Shown: piece after piece, positions 1 through 8,892 of the stretch
Numbering within the stretch: the first letter of the stretch is position 1
Layout: each line of letters opens with the position of its first letter
NCBI RefSeq assembly: GCF_000359125.1
Contig: NZ_CAAF010000028.1
Location: 124,001-188,000, forward strand
DNA length: 64,000 nucleotides
Direction: 5' to 3'
Source: Mesorhizobium sp. STM 4661
Lineage (GTDB): Bacteria > Pseudomonadota > Alphaproteobacteria > Rhizobiales > Rhizobiaceae
The notes under the pieces: generated by a model
What the model saw: the letters and a program-made list of their open reading frames with translations, nothing else
The model's database searches: none
What the model was told of the DNA's origin: nothing
Position numbers and translations under genes: made by a program

Positions 1-214
1 CCGGGATCAGCAGGTCGCCCCAATTGCCGTCGCCGCCATGGTGTCTTGCCGAACGCACGAGCTCCACCGACACGCCCGCCTCGACGGCCTTCATGACCGA
101 CTGGTTGAGCCTGTGCAGATCGTTCGCCAGCATGCGGATGGTCGCCTGCTGATCGACATTCATTGTGGTGGCCTGTTCTTCGGCCCGTTCCTTGACGCGA
201 CTGATCGATGCCAT
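1..214 (-). CDS. small conserved protein, 3' end outside window
   Basis: A reading frame starts at the ATG at 214, behind a good ribosome site (AAGGAGAAG, 7-8 bases upstream), and runs off the left edge. About 71 residues are visible. The start MASISRVKERAEEQ is charged and helix-prone, without a signal peptide or membrane segment. It lies 63 bases downstream of isocitrate lyase on the same strand, so it is probably cotranscribed with aceA. I do not recognise the family and assign no function. Confidence 0.6.
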   Translation of the reverse strand, partial: MASISRVKERAEEQATTMNVDQQATIRMLANDLHRLNQSVMKAVEAGVSVELVRSARHHGGDGNWGDLLIP

Positions 215-277
215 TGGTCTTCTCCTTGAGCGTATTTATACCCTTGTGGGGCGCTTCCTCTGTTTGTTGCGTTACTG

Positions 278-1567
278 CTATTCCGCGGCCGGCTTGAACT
301 GGGCGTGCTCGGTCGATTCATGCATGGCCGTGGTCGAGGACTGGCCGCCGGTGATCGCCATCGACACGGCGTCGAAATAGCCGGTGCCGACCTCGCGCTG
401 GTGCTTGGTCGCCGTGTAGCCATGGGCTTCGGCCGCGAACTCCGCTTCCTGCAGCTCGGAATAGGCAGCCATCTGCCGCGCCTTGTAGCCGCGGGCGAGC
501 TCGAACATGCCGAAATTGAGCTGGTGGAAACCGGCCAGCGTGATGAACTGGAATTTGTAGCCCATGGCGCCGAGTTCCCTTTGGAACTTGGCGATGGTGG
601 CCTCGTCGAGGTTCTTCTTCCAGTTGAACGACGGCGAGCAATTATAGGCGAGCAGCTTGCCCGGATGGTGCTTGCGCACGCCCTCGGCGAATTTTTTGGC
701 CTGCGCCAGATCGGGCTTCGAGGTCTCGCACCAGATCAGGTCCGCGTGAAGCGCGTAGGCGATAGCTCGCGCAATGCAAGGCTCGATGCCGTTCCTGACC
801 TGATAGAAGCCCTCCACCGTGCGGCCCGCGCCATAGTCGACGAAGGGCCGGTCGCGCTCGTCGATATCGGAAGTGAGCAGCTTTGCAGCCTCTGCGTCGG
901 TGCGGGCGACAACCAGCGTCGGCGTGCCCATCACGTCGGCGGCAAGCCGCGCGGCATTGAGGTTGCGGATATGCGCCGCCGTCGGGATCAGCACCTTGCC
1001 GCCGAGATGGCCGCATTTCTTCTCCGACGCCAGTTGGTCCTCATAGTGGACGCCGGCAGCACCGGCCTCGATGAAGGCCTTCATGATCTCGAAGGCGTTG
1101 AGCGGACCGCCGAAGCCAGCCTCCGCATCGGCCACGATCGGCGCGAACCAGGTGTCGACCGAAAGCCCCTTGCCTTCGGAGGTCTCGATCTGGTCGGCGC
1201 GCTGCAGCGTGCGGTTGATGCGCTTGACCAGCTCGGGCGCCGCATTGGCGGGATAGAGCGACTGGTCCGGATACATGGCTGATGCGGTGTTGGCATCGGC
1301 GGCGACCTGCCACCCCGACAGATAGATTGCCTTCAGGCCAGCCCGCACCTGCTGCATCGCCTGGTTGCCCGACATGGCGCCGAGCGCGTTGACGAAATCC
1401 TCCTCGTGGATGAGCTTCCACAACCGGTTGGCGCCCATTTCGGCGAGGCTCTGCCGGATCTGGACCGAACCGCGCAACCGCTTCGCATCCTCGGGCGAAT
1501 AGGGCCGTTCGATACCGTCAAACCGGCCTTCCGGCGCCGAGGGAACGAGGTTGTAAAAATCAGTCAT
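278..1567 (-). CDS. aceA: isocitrate lyase
   Basis: Cleaves isocitrate to glyoxylate and succinate, the first step of the glyoxylate shunt, needed for growth on acetate, fatty acids and the acetyl-CoA released from polyhydroxybutyrate. The protein is 429 residues, the usual length of the bacterial enzyme. The active-site signature KKCGHLGG lies at residues 183-190 with catalytic Cys185, and the substrate-binding NCSPSFNW motif follows in the C-terminal half. The ATG at 1567 gives the family's normal N terminus ([18 protein letters not shown]). It is divergent from an ScfR-type regulator at 1811 across a 243-base AT-rich spacer with repeated TGTAAA elements, which implies control by acyl-CoA or acetate status. 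Confidence 0.97.
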   Translation of the reverse strand: MTDFYNLVPSAPEGRFDGIERPYSPEDAKRLRGSVQIRQSLAEMGANRLWKLIHEEDFVNALGAMSGNQAMQQVRAGLKAIYLSGWQVAADANTASAMYPDQSLYPANAAPELVKRINRTLQRADQIETSEGKGLSVDTWFAPIVADAEAGFGGPLNAFEIMKAFIEAGAAGVHYEDQLASEKKCGHLGGKVLIPTAAHIRNLNAARLAADVMGTPTLVVARTDAEAAKLLTSDIDERDRPFVDYGAGRTVEGFYQVRNGIEPCIARAIAYALHADLIWCETSKPDLAQAKKFAEGVRKHHPGKLLAYNCSPSFNWKKNLDEATIAKFQRELGAMGYKFQFITLAGFHQLNFGMFELARGYKARQMAAYSELQEAEFAAEAHGYTATKHQREVGTGYFDAVSMAITGGQSSTTAMHESTEHAQFKPAAE

Positions 1568-1645
1568 TGGTCACTCCGAATGGGTCTGCGTCGGGTTTTG
1601 AAAACGCCAAGTCATGGAAACGTCGCGTCGTCGGATGTGACATCA

Positions 1646-1664
1646 TTTACATTGCATTGCAAAA
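1646..1664. promoter_or_regulatory. candidate operator near aceA, TTTACA and TTGCATTGCA
   Basis: In the aceA-scfR spacer, TTTACA (1646-1651, reverse of TGTAAA) abuts TTGCATTGCA (1652-1661) and the half-site TTGCAAAA (1657-1664). The decamer TTGCATTGCA recurs exactly in the phasin promoter at 17010-17019. Actinobacterial RamB, a distant relative of the ScfR regulator, recognises TTGCAAA-type sites. The site is visible in the sequence; the binding protein is inference. Confidence 0.4.
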
Positions 1665-1734
1665 TAGGCCAGAAAAACCAAGGAGAAGATCGAAAAATAA
1701 AGGAAAACCTGTGTTGCGTTTGACTGCGTGCGGC

Positions 1735-1804
1735 TGTAAATTTGTAAATATTGTAAAGGCTAAACCGCAAATCGAAATGCACTCCTCGTGTAAATTCACG
1801 TAAA
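1735..1804. promoter_or_regulatory. cluster of TGTAAA direct repeats upstream of scfR
   Basis: TGTAAA occurs at 1735-1740, 1743-1748, 1752-1757 and 1789-1794, and CGTAAA at 1799-1804. The first three are spaced 8 and 9 bases apart. With the inverted TTTACA at 1646 they make an ordered array between aceA and the regulator gene. The likely role is autoregulation by the ScfR protein and control of aceA. The array also lies where the scfR promoter and leader should be, so promoter and operator probably overlap. Confidence 0.45.
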
Positions 1805-1810
1805 GAGACC

Positions 1811-3265
1811 ATGGCCGACCAGAAAATCTTCGCTGGACCGCGCATCCGCCGCATCCGCAATGCCAAGGGCCTGACGCAGACGGCGATGGCTGAAGGGCTC
1901 GGCATTTCGCCGTCCTATCTCAACCTCATCGAGCGCAACCAGCGGCCGCTGACGGTCCAGTTGATCCTGAAGCTGGCCTCCGTCTACAAGGTCGACCCGC
2001 ACGAATTGCAAGGCGAGGCGAAAGGGCAGGTCGCCGCCTTGCGGGAAGTCTTCTCGGATCCGTTGCTGGTCGGCGAATTGCCGGGTGATCAGGAACTGAT
2101 CGAGCTTGCCGAGGCGGCGCCCAATGCGTCGGCAGCGGTGGTGAAATTGTTCCGCGCCTATCGCGAGCAGGCAGAGCGGCTTTCCGATCTCAATGAGCTT
2201 CTGGCGCGGGAGGGCAGGGCTACCGCGCTTTCCGGCGCCCGCTTGCCGATCGACGAGATGCACGAGATTTTCGAGCGCCGGCCGAACCATTTTACGGCAC
2301 TCGAGGCGGAGGCCGAGGCGTTCACCTCGGTGCTCGATCCCGGCGACGATCTGTTCGGTGCGCTGAAGGCCTGGCTGAAGCGCGAATACGGCATTGTCGT
2401 CAAGGTGCTGCCGGTCGCCACCATGCCGAACTGGCGCCGCCGCTACGACCGCCATTCGCAGCGCCTGTTTCTGTCCGAGCGCCTGTCGCCATTCGACCAG
2501 TTGCGCGAAGTGGCGATGGAGGCCTGCCTGATCCGCATGACGGTCGCGGTGGCGGGCGAGATCCAGGCGCTGAAGCTGACCACGGACGAGGCCCGCCGGC
2601 TGGCGCGCTTCGAACTTGGCCGCTATGCCGCCCACGCGCTGATGATGCCTTATCAGGCCTTTCAGGCGGCCGCCCACCGCGCGCGCTACGATATAGACGT
2701 GTTGCGCTCGCGCTTCGGCGTCTCCTTCGAGCAGGCGGCAAACCGCCTGACCATGCTGCAACGGCCGGGCGCGTCGGGCGTGCCGTTCTTCATGCTGGAG
2801 GTCGACAATGCCGGTAACCGCTTCCGCAAGGCAGGCAGCCAGGGTTTTCCGCAGAGCCGCTTCGGCGGCGGCTGTCCGAAGCTGCCTGTCCATGCCGCCT
2901 TTGCCCAGCCCGGCCATGTCTTCGTCGAGGCAGTGGAAATGCCCGATGGCGCCGAGTTCCTGTGCGTCGCCCGCACGCTCGAAGGCCCGCAAGGCGCGTT
3001 TGCGGAACGCCCGCGCCGCACGGCACTTCTGCTGGGCTGCGACATCGGTTTTCGCGACGAGATCGTCTACGGCGGTGCACTTCCGGGCGCGGTTGCCGCC
3101 ACTGCCGGAAAACCTGGACAGGGCGCCAATCCGGCCACACCGATAGGCCCCGCCTGCCGGCTTTGCGAGCGCATCGGCTGTCTCGCCCGCGCCGAGCCGC
3201 CGGTCACGCGTCCGCTCGGCCTTGACGAGATGGTGACCGGGCTGAGCGCCTTCGATTTTCAGTAG
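1811..3265 (+). CDS. ScfR-type short-chain acyl-CoA regulator (XRE HTH)
   Basis: A 484-residue transcription factor. Residues 10-65 are an XRE-type helix-turn-helix, with the helices in GLTQTAMAEGLGISPSYLNL and NQRPLTVQLILKL. The middle (about 160-290) resembles the ImmA/IrrE-like domain of this family, and the C terminus (about 315-475) is the ScfRs (DUF2083) effector domain, including a conserved cysteine pair in CRLCERIGC. Relatives in actinobacteria (RamB) and alphaproteobacteria control acetate, propionate and glyoxylate-shunt genes. The divergent position to aceA supports aceA as target. The ATG follows AAAGAGA at 1802-1808. Whether it represses or activates here cannot be read from sequence. 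Confidence 0.85.
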   Translation: MADQKIFAGPRIRRIRNAKGLTQTAMAEGLGISPSYLNLIERNQRPLTVQLILKLASVYKVDPHELQGEAKGQVAALREVFSDPLLVGELPGDQELIELAEAAPNASAAVVKLFRAYREQAERLSDLNELLAREGRATALSGARLPIDEMHEIFERRPNHFTALEAEAEAFTSVLDPGDDLFGALKAWLKREYGIVVKVLPVATMPNWRRRYDRHSQRLFLSERLSPFDQLREVAMEACLIRMTVAVAGEIQALKLTTDEARRLARFELGRYAAHALMMPYQAFQAAAHRARYDIDVLRSRFGVSFEQAANRLTMLQRPGASGVPFFMLEVDNAGNRFRKAGSQGFPQSRFGGGCPKLPVHAAFAQPGHVFVEAVEMPDGAEFLCVARTLEGPQGAFAERPRRTALLLGCDIGFRDEIVYGGALPGAVAATAGKPGQGANPATPIGPACRLCERIGCLARAEPPVTRPLGLDEMVTGLSAFDFQ

Positions 3266-3392
3266 GATCGTGGCGGGGCGACCTGTTGTCTTGCCACAAC
3301 CGTCGCTGTTTGGTGGATCACGCCCCGCCATCGCCTTTGCGCTACGCGAATGCGGCACGTTTTCGTCGTCCGTTGCGCATCGCGCCGCCCTC

Positions 3393-3441
3393 GTGCATGT
3401 CGCGCAAAAGTGCGTGGCGGTTTTGCGACAACGACATGCAC
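3393..3441. repeat. RIME-like palindromic intergenic repeat
   Basis: A 49-base interrupted palindrome begins GTGCATGTCG and ends CGACATGCAC, with centre AAAAGTGCGTGGCGGTTTT. A sister copy lies at 37591-37635 and a variant at 52568-52635. Such elements are widespread between genes in Rhizobium and Mesorhizobium. The rest of the 252-base spacer 3266-3517 ends in a second short repeat-like stretch (GCGACGCGCTTTAG near 3483-3496). I see no gene in it. Confidence 0.65.
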
Positions 3442-3517
3442 AAAACAAGAACCTAAAGTGCGTCGCATGAATCCGTTCAAACGCGACGCGCTTTAGAAAT
3501 CGCCGACAGTCGCGCCC

Positions 3518-4471
3518 ATGACCGATACCGCATCAGCACCGATTGCCGTTTCGCCTGTTGTCTCGCCGCACGGCGAGCGCATCGGCTTCCTCCTGGTGTT
3601 CCTGTCGGCCCTGATGTGGAGTTTCGGCGGCGCCATCGCCCGCTTCATCGACGCCGGCGACAGTTGGACCGTGGTATTCTGGCGCTCGGTCTGGGCAGCG
3701 GCCTTCCTGGTCTGCTTCATGGCCTGGCGCGACGGCTGGCGCGGCACGCTGAGATTGTTTCGCGACATGGGCCTGCCTGGCCTTGCCGTGGCCTTCTGCT
3801 TCGCCACCGCATCGACCTGTTTCGTCGTGGCGCTTGCCTACACCACTGTCGCCAACATCCTCTTGATGCAGGCCGGCGTGCCGCTCCTGGCGGCGCTGTT
3901 CGCCTGGGCGCTGTTTCGCGAAAGGGTGGCCATGGCGACCTGGGTGGCGATTGGCGCCGTCATCGCCGGTGTCGCCATCATGGTGTCGGAATCTTTCGAT
4001 GGCGCCGTCTCGCCCATCGGCGACGGGCTGGCGCTGCTTATCGCCGTCATGTTTTCGATCGCCACCGTCATCACGCGGCGCTTTGCCCATGTGCGCATGA
4101 CGCCGGCGACCTGCCTCGGCACGATGCTCGCCGCCGCATTCGCGGCATCACAGGCATCGGAATTCGCCGTTTCCAGCCGCGACATGGGCTTCCTCTTTGC
4201 CTTCGGTGTGGTCAATCTGGGCCTCGGCCTTGCCTTCTTCGCCACCGGCGCCCGGCTCGTTCCGGCGGCAATCGCTGCCCTGCTCGGCACATTCGAGCCG
4301 ATCCTCGGCCCGATTTGGGTCTGGCTCATCCACTCCGAAGTGCCATCGGCGCGCACCATTGTCGGTGGCGCGGTCGTGGTCACGGCGCTGCTCGTCCATA
4401 TTGGGCTCGAATTCAAGCGTCAGGCACGGCCCGTGCGGCCGGGTGTTACCGGCATGCCGTCGCCTAATTGA
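3518..4471 (+). CDS. DMT-superfamily (EamA) membrane exporter
   Basis: A 317-residue inner-membrane protein with about ten hydrophobic segments arranged as two EamA repeats (about 20-150 and 165-300), the standard drug/metabolite transporter design. The first segment starts at FLLVFLSALMWSFGG and the second repeat at LLIAVMFSIATVI. The substrate cannot be predicted; relatives export amino acids, purines or polar metabolites. The gene stands alone between a repeat-bearing spacer and the polyamine operon. The ATG at 3518 has no strong ribosome site, but the first membrane segment begins about 20 residues later, as expected. Confidence 0.88.
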   Translation: MTDTASAPIAVSPVVSPHGERIGFLLVFLSALMWSFGGAIARFIDAGDSWTVVFWRSVWAAAFLVCFMAWRDGWRGTLRLFRDMGLPGLAVAFCFATASTCFVVALAYTTVANILLMQAGVPLLAALFAWALFRERVAMATWVAIGAVIAGVAIMVSESFDGAVSPIGDGLALLIAVMFSIATVITRRFAHVRMTPATCLGTMLAAAFAASQASEFAVSSRDMGFLFAFGVVNLGLGLAFFATGARLVPAAIAALLGTFEPILGPIWVWLIHSEVPSARTIVGGAVVVTALLVHIGLEFKRQARPVRPGVTGMPSPN

Positions 4472-4529
4472 TGCAGCGCGCAGGCCAAAGCGAGATGAGC
4501 CATTGACAACGCGGCGGCCGCGCGGGCAG

Positions 4530-4546
4530 GTTGCCAATACGGCAAC
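4530..4546. promoter_or_regulatory. small inverted repeat upstream of potF
   Basis: GTTGCC at 4530-4535 and GGCAAC at 4541-4546 form a perfect 6-bp inverted repeat with a 5-base spacer, about 200 bases before potF. It could be a repressor site for the transporter operon. A TTGACA box sits at 4503-4508, but no convincing -10 box follows, so the promoter is not assigned. Confidence 0.25.
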
Positions 4547-4744
4547 AACAAGACAGGCGTATCTTGCCAAGTCTCTCCGCCGGCCCGATCGAGACCGGAG
4601 CGCATCGTTGTATTTCTGCCCGCGCAGCGGCGAAAGCTTCTGACGGCGACGGAGCGCCTTCCCGACCACAAAATCTGAAGCAAATGCCGGCAGCGCGGAC
4701 GCTGCGACGGGCCCGCGACGGAACAATCACCAAAGGAGAATGGC

Positions 4745-5845
4745 ATGATCCGCAAAGCGCTCTGGCTTTCGGCGACTTCGGCATTGTTGACTCTGTTCGC
4801 GCCCGGCGCTCAAGCCCAGGATCGCGTCGTCAACGTCTTCAACTGGTCGGACTATATCGACAGTTCGATCATTGACGACTTCACCAAGGAAACCGGCATC
4901 AAGGTCGTCTACGACACCTATGATTCCAACGAAATTCTCGAAACCAAGCTGCTTGCCGGCGGCAGCGGCTATGATGTCGTGGTGCCGACGGCAAGCCCGT
5001 TCCTGGCCCGTCAGATCCAGGCCGGCGTTTACCAGAAGCTGGACAAGTCGAAGCTGCCCAACCTTACCAATATGTGGAGTGAAGTGGCGGACCGGGTTGC
5101 GAAGTTCGATCCCGGCAACGAATATTCGGTCAACTATATGTGGGGCACGACCGGCATCGGCTACAATACCAAGAAAGTGAAGGAAGCCCTTGGTGTCGAT
5201 GTGATCGACAGCTGGGATACGGTCCTGAAGCCGGAAAATATCGCCAAGCTCGCCAATTGTGGTGTGTACTTCCTGGATTCGCCGACGGACATCATTCCAA
5301 CCGTGCTGAATTATCTTGGCCTCAAGCCCGACTCGACCTCTCCCGATGACATCGCCAAGGCCACGGACCTGTTGCTGAGCATTCGGCCGTCGATCCGGAA
5401 ATTCCACTCGTCGGAATACATCAATGCGCTCGCCAATGGCGACATCTGTGTGGCGGTCGGGTTTTCCGGCGACCTTTTCCAGGCCCGCGACCGTGCGGCG
5501 GAAGCGAACAAGGGGGTCGAAATCGCCTATGCCATTCCAAAGGAAGGCGCGGAAATGTGGTTCGATCAGATGGCGATCCCGGCCGATGCGCCGCATGTCG
5601 CCGAGGCGCACGAATTCATCAACTACATGATGAAACCCGAAGTGATTGCCAAATCCACCAACTACGTTTTCTACGCCAATGGCAACAAGGCCTCGCAGCC
5701 ACTCGTCAGCAAGGAAATCCTTGATGACCCGGGCGTTTATCCAGACGATGCGATGCTGGCCAAGCTGTTCACCGTGGGTCCATACGACCCCAAGACGCAA
5801 CGTCTCGTCACCAGGTCGTGGACCAAGGTCATCACGGGACAATAG
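4745..5845 (+). CDS. potF: polyamine ABC transporter, periplasmic binding protein (PotF-like)
   Basis: Periplasmic receptor delivering putrescine or a related polyamine to the membrane complex encoded downstream. The 366-residue precursor has a signal peptide ending in AQA (22-24). The mature start VVNVFNWSDYID is the hallmark of the PotD/PotF family, and the length matches. The ATG is set by the ribosome site AAAGGAGA at 4732-4739. It is the first gene of potFGHI; the 74-base gap to potG contains a strong hairpin. The operon order F-G-H-I is that of the putrescine importer of enterobacteria. Substrate specificity is inferred from family and order only. Confidence 0.9.
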   Translation: MIRKALWLSATSALLTLFAPGAQAQDRVVNVFNWSDYIDSSIIDDFTKETGIKVVYDTYDSNEILETKLLAGGSGYDVVVPTASPFLARQIQAGVYQKLDKSKLPNLTNMWSEVADRVAKFDPGNEYSVNYMWGTTGIGYNTKKVKEALGVDVIDSWDTVLKPENIAKLANCGVYFLDSPTDIIPTVLNYLGLKPDSTSPDDIAKATDLLLSIRPSIRKFHSSEYINALANGDICVAVGFSGDLFQARDRAAEANKGVEIAYAIPKEGAEMWFDQMAIPADAPHVAEAHEFINYMMKPEVIAKSTNYVFYANGNKASQPLVSKEILDDPGVYPDDAMLAKLFTVGPYDPKTQRLVTRSWTKVITGQ

Positions 5846-5855
5846 CAATCCGACG

Positions 5856-5883
5856 CGACCCCGGCAGCTGGCTGCCGGGGTCG
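5856..5883 (+). promoter_or_regulatory. intercistronic hairpin between potF and potG
   Basis: CGACCCCGGCAG (5856-5867) pairs perfectly with CTGCCGGGGTCG (5872-5883) around a CTGG loop. No T-run follows, so it is not a complete intrinsic terminator. Hairpins directly after binding-protein genes commonly protect the upstream message from 3' decay and lower expression of the ATPase and permease genes. That role is inferred here. Confidence 0.6.
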
Positions 5884-5919
5884 AGTTCTTCAGGGGCAAG
5901 ATCAGGGACGGAGTGGGAC

Positions 5920-7059
5920 ATGAAATCGCTTGGCAGCATCCGCAGGGATTTCGCGCCGTGGAACGACCCGAACGCCAAGCCGTACATTCAGTTCGAAAAC
6001 GTCACCAAGAGGTTCGGTGACTTCACCGCTGTCAACAATCTGTCGCTGACTATCTTCGAGCGTGAGTTCTTCGCCCTGCTCGGCGCGTCGGGTTGCGGCA
6101 AGTCGACGCTGCTCAGGATGCTTGCCGGCTTCGAGGAGCCGACCGCCGGCCGCATCCTGCTCGATGGTCAGGATTTGCGCGGCATCCCGCCATACCGGCG
6201 ACCGGTCAACATGATGTTCCAGTCCTACGCCCTGTTCCCGCACATGACGGTCGAGAACAACATCGCCTTCGGCCTCAAGCAGGACGGCATGGCGAAACCC
6301 GAGATCGCGGCGCGCGTTGGCGAGATGCTGAAGCTGGTCAAGCTCGAGCAGTTCGCCAAGCGCAAGCCGCACCAATTGTCCGGCGGCCAGCGCCAGCGCG
6401 TCGCGCTCGCCCGCTCGGTCGCCAAGCGGCCGAAGGTCTTGCTGCTCGACGAGCCGCTTGGCGCGCTGGACAAGAAGTTGCGCGAGGAAACGCAGTTCGA
6501 ACTGATGGACCTGCAGCAGAACCTCGGCCTGACCTTCGTCGTCGTCACCCACGACCAGGAAGAGGCGATGACCATGGCCGACCGCATCGCCATCATCGAC
6601 AAGGGCGAGGTGATGCAGGTGGCGACGCCGGCGGAAGTCTACGAGGCGCCGGGCTCCCGTTTCGTCGCCGGCTTTGTCGGCAACGTGAACATGTTCGAAG
6701 GCAAGATCGCGCGTGGCGAGGCCGGCACGGCAAGCATCGATGCCGGCAACGGCATCACCATCCGCACCGAGAACGCCGGCGACGCCGCCGCTGGCGCGAC
6801 TGTCGCCTTCGCCATCAGGCCGGAGAAAATCAAGGTGTCGTCGACGAAGCCGGCCGGCGCCGTCAATGCCATCGAGGGCGAGGTCTACGACATCGCCTAT
6901 CTCGGCGATATGACCGTCTATCACGTCAGGCTGGACGATGGGCAGGTGGTGCGGGCGAGCACCATGAACGCGGCCCGCATCACCGAGGATCCGCTGACCT
7001 GGAACGATCGGGCCTGGGTGTCTTTCCGGCCGGACGCCGGCGTCGTGCTGACGCGATAG
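5920..7059 (+). CDS. potG: polyamine ABC transporter ATP-binding subunit
   Basis: A 379-residue ATPase that energises the PotFHI importer at the inner face of the membrane. Walker A GASGCGKST is at 55-63, the LSGGQ signature at 153-157 and Walker B LLLDEP at 174-179, followed by VTHDQEEA. The C-terminal about 100 residues form the TOBE regulatory domain typical of spermidine/putrescine ATPases. An upstream in-frame start exists inside the end of potF, but the ATG at 5920 has a ribosome site (GACGGAG) and yields the normal N terminus, so it is preferred. The potH ATG follows the stop codon by 9 bases. Confidence 0.93.
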   Translation: MKSLGSIRRDFAPWNDPNAKPYIQFENVTKRFGDFTAVNNLSLTIFEREFFALLGASGCGKSTLLRMLAGFEEPTAGRILLDGQDLRGIPPYRRPVNMMFQSYALFPHMTVENNIAFGLKQDGMAKPEIAARVGEMLKLVKLEQFAKRKPHQLSGGQRQRVALARSVAKRPKVLLLDEPLGALDKKLREETQFELMDLQQNLGLTFVVVTHDQEEAMTMADRIAIIDKGEVMQVATPAEVYEAPGSRFVAGFVGNVNMFEGKIARGEAGTASIDAGNGITIRTENAGDAAAGATVAFAIRPEKIKVSSTKPAGAVNAIEGEVYDIAYLGDMTVYHVRLDDGQVVRASTMNAARITEDPLTWNDRAWVSFRPDAGVVLTR

Positions 7060-7068
7060 GGGACAGTC

Positions 7069-8043
7069 ATGTCGAATGCCGCTGTCACCGCCGCAACAGC
7101 CTCTCGGGCCATCGATGCGGACAAATCTGCCCTGGCAAGGCTGGGCGCTGCCTTCGTCGGCCGTCTCGTTATCATCGTCCCCTATGTCTGGCTGCTGTTC
7201 TTCTTCCTCATTCCGTTCGTCATCGTCTTCAAGATTTCGCTGTCGCAGACGGCGATCGCGATACCGCCCTATACGCCGGTGCTGGATTTCAGCGACGGCA
7301 TTTCCGGTTTTTTCGCCCAGTTGAAACAGCTCAGCATCGATAATTACCTATGGCTGACGCAGGACGCGCTCTACTTCAACGCCTATGTGACGAGCGTCAT
7401 CATCGCCGCCATCTCGACGGTACTGACATTGCTCGTCGGCTATCCGATCGCCTATGGCATGGCGCGTGCGCCGGCGGCGATCCGGCCGACGCTGCTGATG
7501 CTGGTGATCCTGCCGTTCTGGACCTCGTTCCTCATCCGGGTCTACGCCTGGATCGGTATCCTCAAGCCCGAGGGGCTACTCAACCAGCTGCTGCTCGCCA
7601 CCGGCATCATCAGCCAGCCGCTGATCATCCTCAACACTTACACCGCGATCTTCATCGGCATCGTCTATTCCTATCTGCCATTCATGGTGCTGCCGCTCTA
7701 TTCCGCCCTTGAGAAAATGGATCATTCGCTGATCGAGGCAGCCAAGGATCTTGGCTGCCCGCCGACCAGCGCCTTCTGGAAGATCACTTTCCCCCTGTCG
7801 CTGCCCGGCGTCATCGCCGGTTGCCTTCTGGTGTTCATTCCGGCCGTCGGCGAGTTCGTCATCCCCGATCTGCTCGGCGGGTCGCAGACGCTGATGATCG
7901 GTAAGACGTTATGGAACGAGTTCTTCGCCAATCGCGACTGGCCAGTGTCGTCGGCCGTTGCCGTCATCCTGCTGCTGCTGTTGATCGTGCCGATCATGCT
8001 CTTCCAGCGGGCCCAGGCGCGCGCCCAGGAACAGGACCGGTGA
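7069..8043 (+). CDS. potH: polyamine ABC transporter permease PotH
   Basis: A 324-residue inner-membrane permease with about six transmembrane helices. Segment one is IIVPYVWLLFFFLIPFVIV, and the binding-protein-dependent permease motif (EAA loop: EAAKDLGCPPTSAFWKITFP) lies in the C-terminal half, where it docks on PotG. It pairs with PotI to form the channel. The ATG follows AGGGGAC in the ribosome-site position, and the next gene starts 4 bases after its stop, so translation is likely coupled. Confidence 0.93.
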   Translation: MSNAAVTAATASRAIDADKSALARLGAAFVGRLVIIVPYVWLLFFFLIPFVIVFKISLSQTAIAIPPYTPVLDFSDGISGFFAQLKQLSIDNYLWLTQDALYFNAYVTSVIIAAISTVLTLLVGYPIAYGMARAPAAIRPTLLMLVILPFWTSFLIRVYAWIGILKPEGLLNQLLLATGIISQPLIILNTYTAIFIGIVYSYLPFMVLPLYSALEKMDHSLIEAAKDLGCPPTSAFWKITFPLSLPGVIAGCLLVFIPAVGEFVIPDLLGGSQTLMIGKTLWNEFFANRDWPVSSAVAVILLLLLIVPIMLFQRAQARAQEQDR

Positions 8044-8047
8044 AACC

Positions 8048-8866
8048 ATGAACGCCACCTGGAGTCGCTTCAACATCACCTCGATCGTGCTGGGCTTTGC
8101 CTTTCTTTACCTGCCGATCGTCCTGCTCATCGTCTTCTCTTTCAACGAGTCGAAACTGGTCACCGTCTGGGGCGGCTTCTCGACCAAATGGTACGTCTCG
8201 CTGTTCCACAACCAGGGCCTGATGGACGCCGCCTGGGTAACCGCGCGCGTCGGCGTCATTTCGGCCACGGTGGCGACCGTGCTCGGCACGCTGGCGGCTC
8301 TCACCTTGACGCGCTACACGCGCTTCAGGGGCCGGATGCTGTTTTCCGGCATGGTCTTTGCGCCGCTGGTCATGCCGGAAGTCATCACCGGCCTGTCGCT
8401 GCTGCTGCTCTTCGTGGCTGTCGGTCTCGACCGCGGCTTTCTCACCGTTACCCTTGCCCACATCACATTGACCATGTGCTTCGTCGCCGTTGTCGTGCAG
8501 TCGCGCCTGGTCACCTTCGACCGCTCTCTGGAAGAGGCTGCGATGGATCTGGGCGCGCCGCCGGTAAGGACATTCTTCCAGATCACGCTTCCCGTCATCA
8601 TGCCGGCGATCGTGTCTGGCTGGATGCTGGCGTTCACATTGTCGCTCGACGATCTGGTTATCGCCAGCTTCACCTCCGGGCCTGGCGCCACCACGCTGCC
8701 GATGAAGATCTACAGCCAGGTCCGCCTCGGCGTGACGCCTGAGATCAACGCCGCCTGCACCATTTTGATCGCCGTGGTCGCGGTTGGCGTCATCGCCGCG
8801 TCGGTCGTCAACAAGCGTCGCGAGGTGCAGCGGCAACTGGACGAGCAGGCCGCGCAACGCGGCTGA
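8048..8866 (+). CDS. potI: polyamine ABC transporter permease PotI
   Basis: A 272-residue second permease of the same transporter. It has six predicted helices and the EAA loop EEAAMDLGAPPVRTFFQITL, followed by the helix LAFTLSLDDLVIASF, characteristic of PotC/PotI. It is the last gene of potFGHI and is followed 26 bases later by the convergent stop of the AsmA-like gene. No clear intrinsic terminator separates the two. Confidence 0.93.
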   Translation: MNATWSRFNITSIVLGFAFLYLPIVLLIVFSFNESKLVTVWGGFSTKWYVSLFHNQGLMDAAWVTARVGVISATVATVLGTLAALTLTRYTRFRGRMLFSGMVFAPLVMPEVITGLSLLLLFVAVGLDRGFLTVTLAHITLTMCFVAVVVQSRLVTFDRSLEEAAMDLGAPPVRTFFQITLPVIMPAIVSGWMLAFTLSLDDLVIASFTSGPGATTLPMKIYSQVRLGVTPEINAACTILIAVVAVGVIAASVVNKRREVQRQLDEQAAQRG

Positions 8867-8892
8867 AAATGGGAGCCGCCACCTTCAGCGGC

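Noticed and set aside
1796-3448. 550-codon open frame opposite the ScfR gene
   Set aside because: The plus-strand frame has clear HTH and ScfR domains; the antisense frame shows only Arg/His/Ala-rich sequence.
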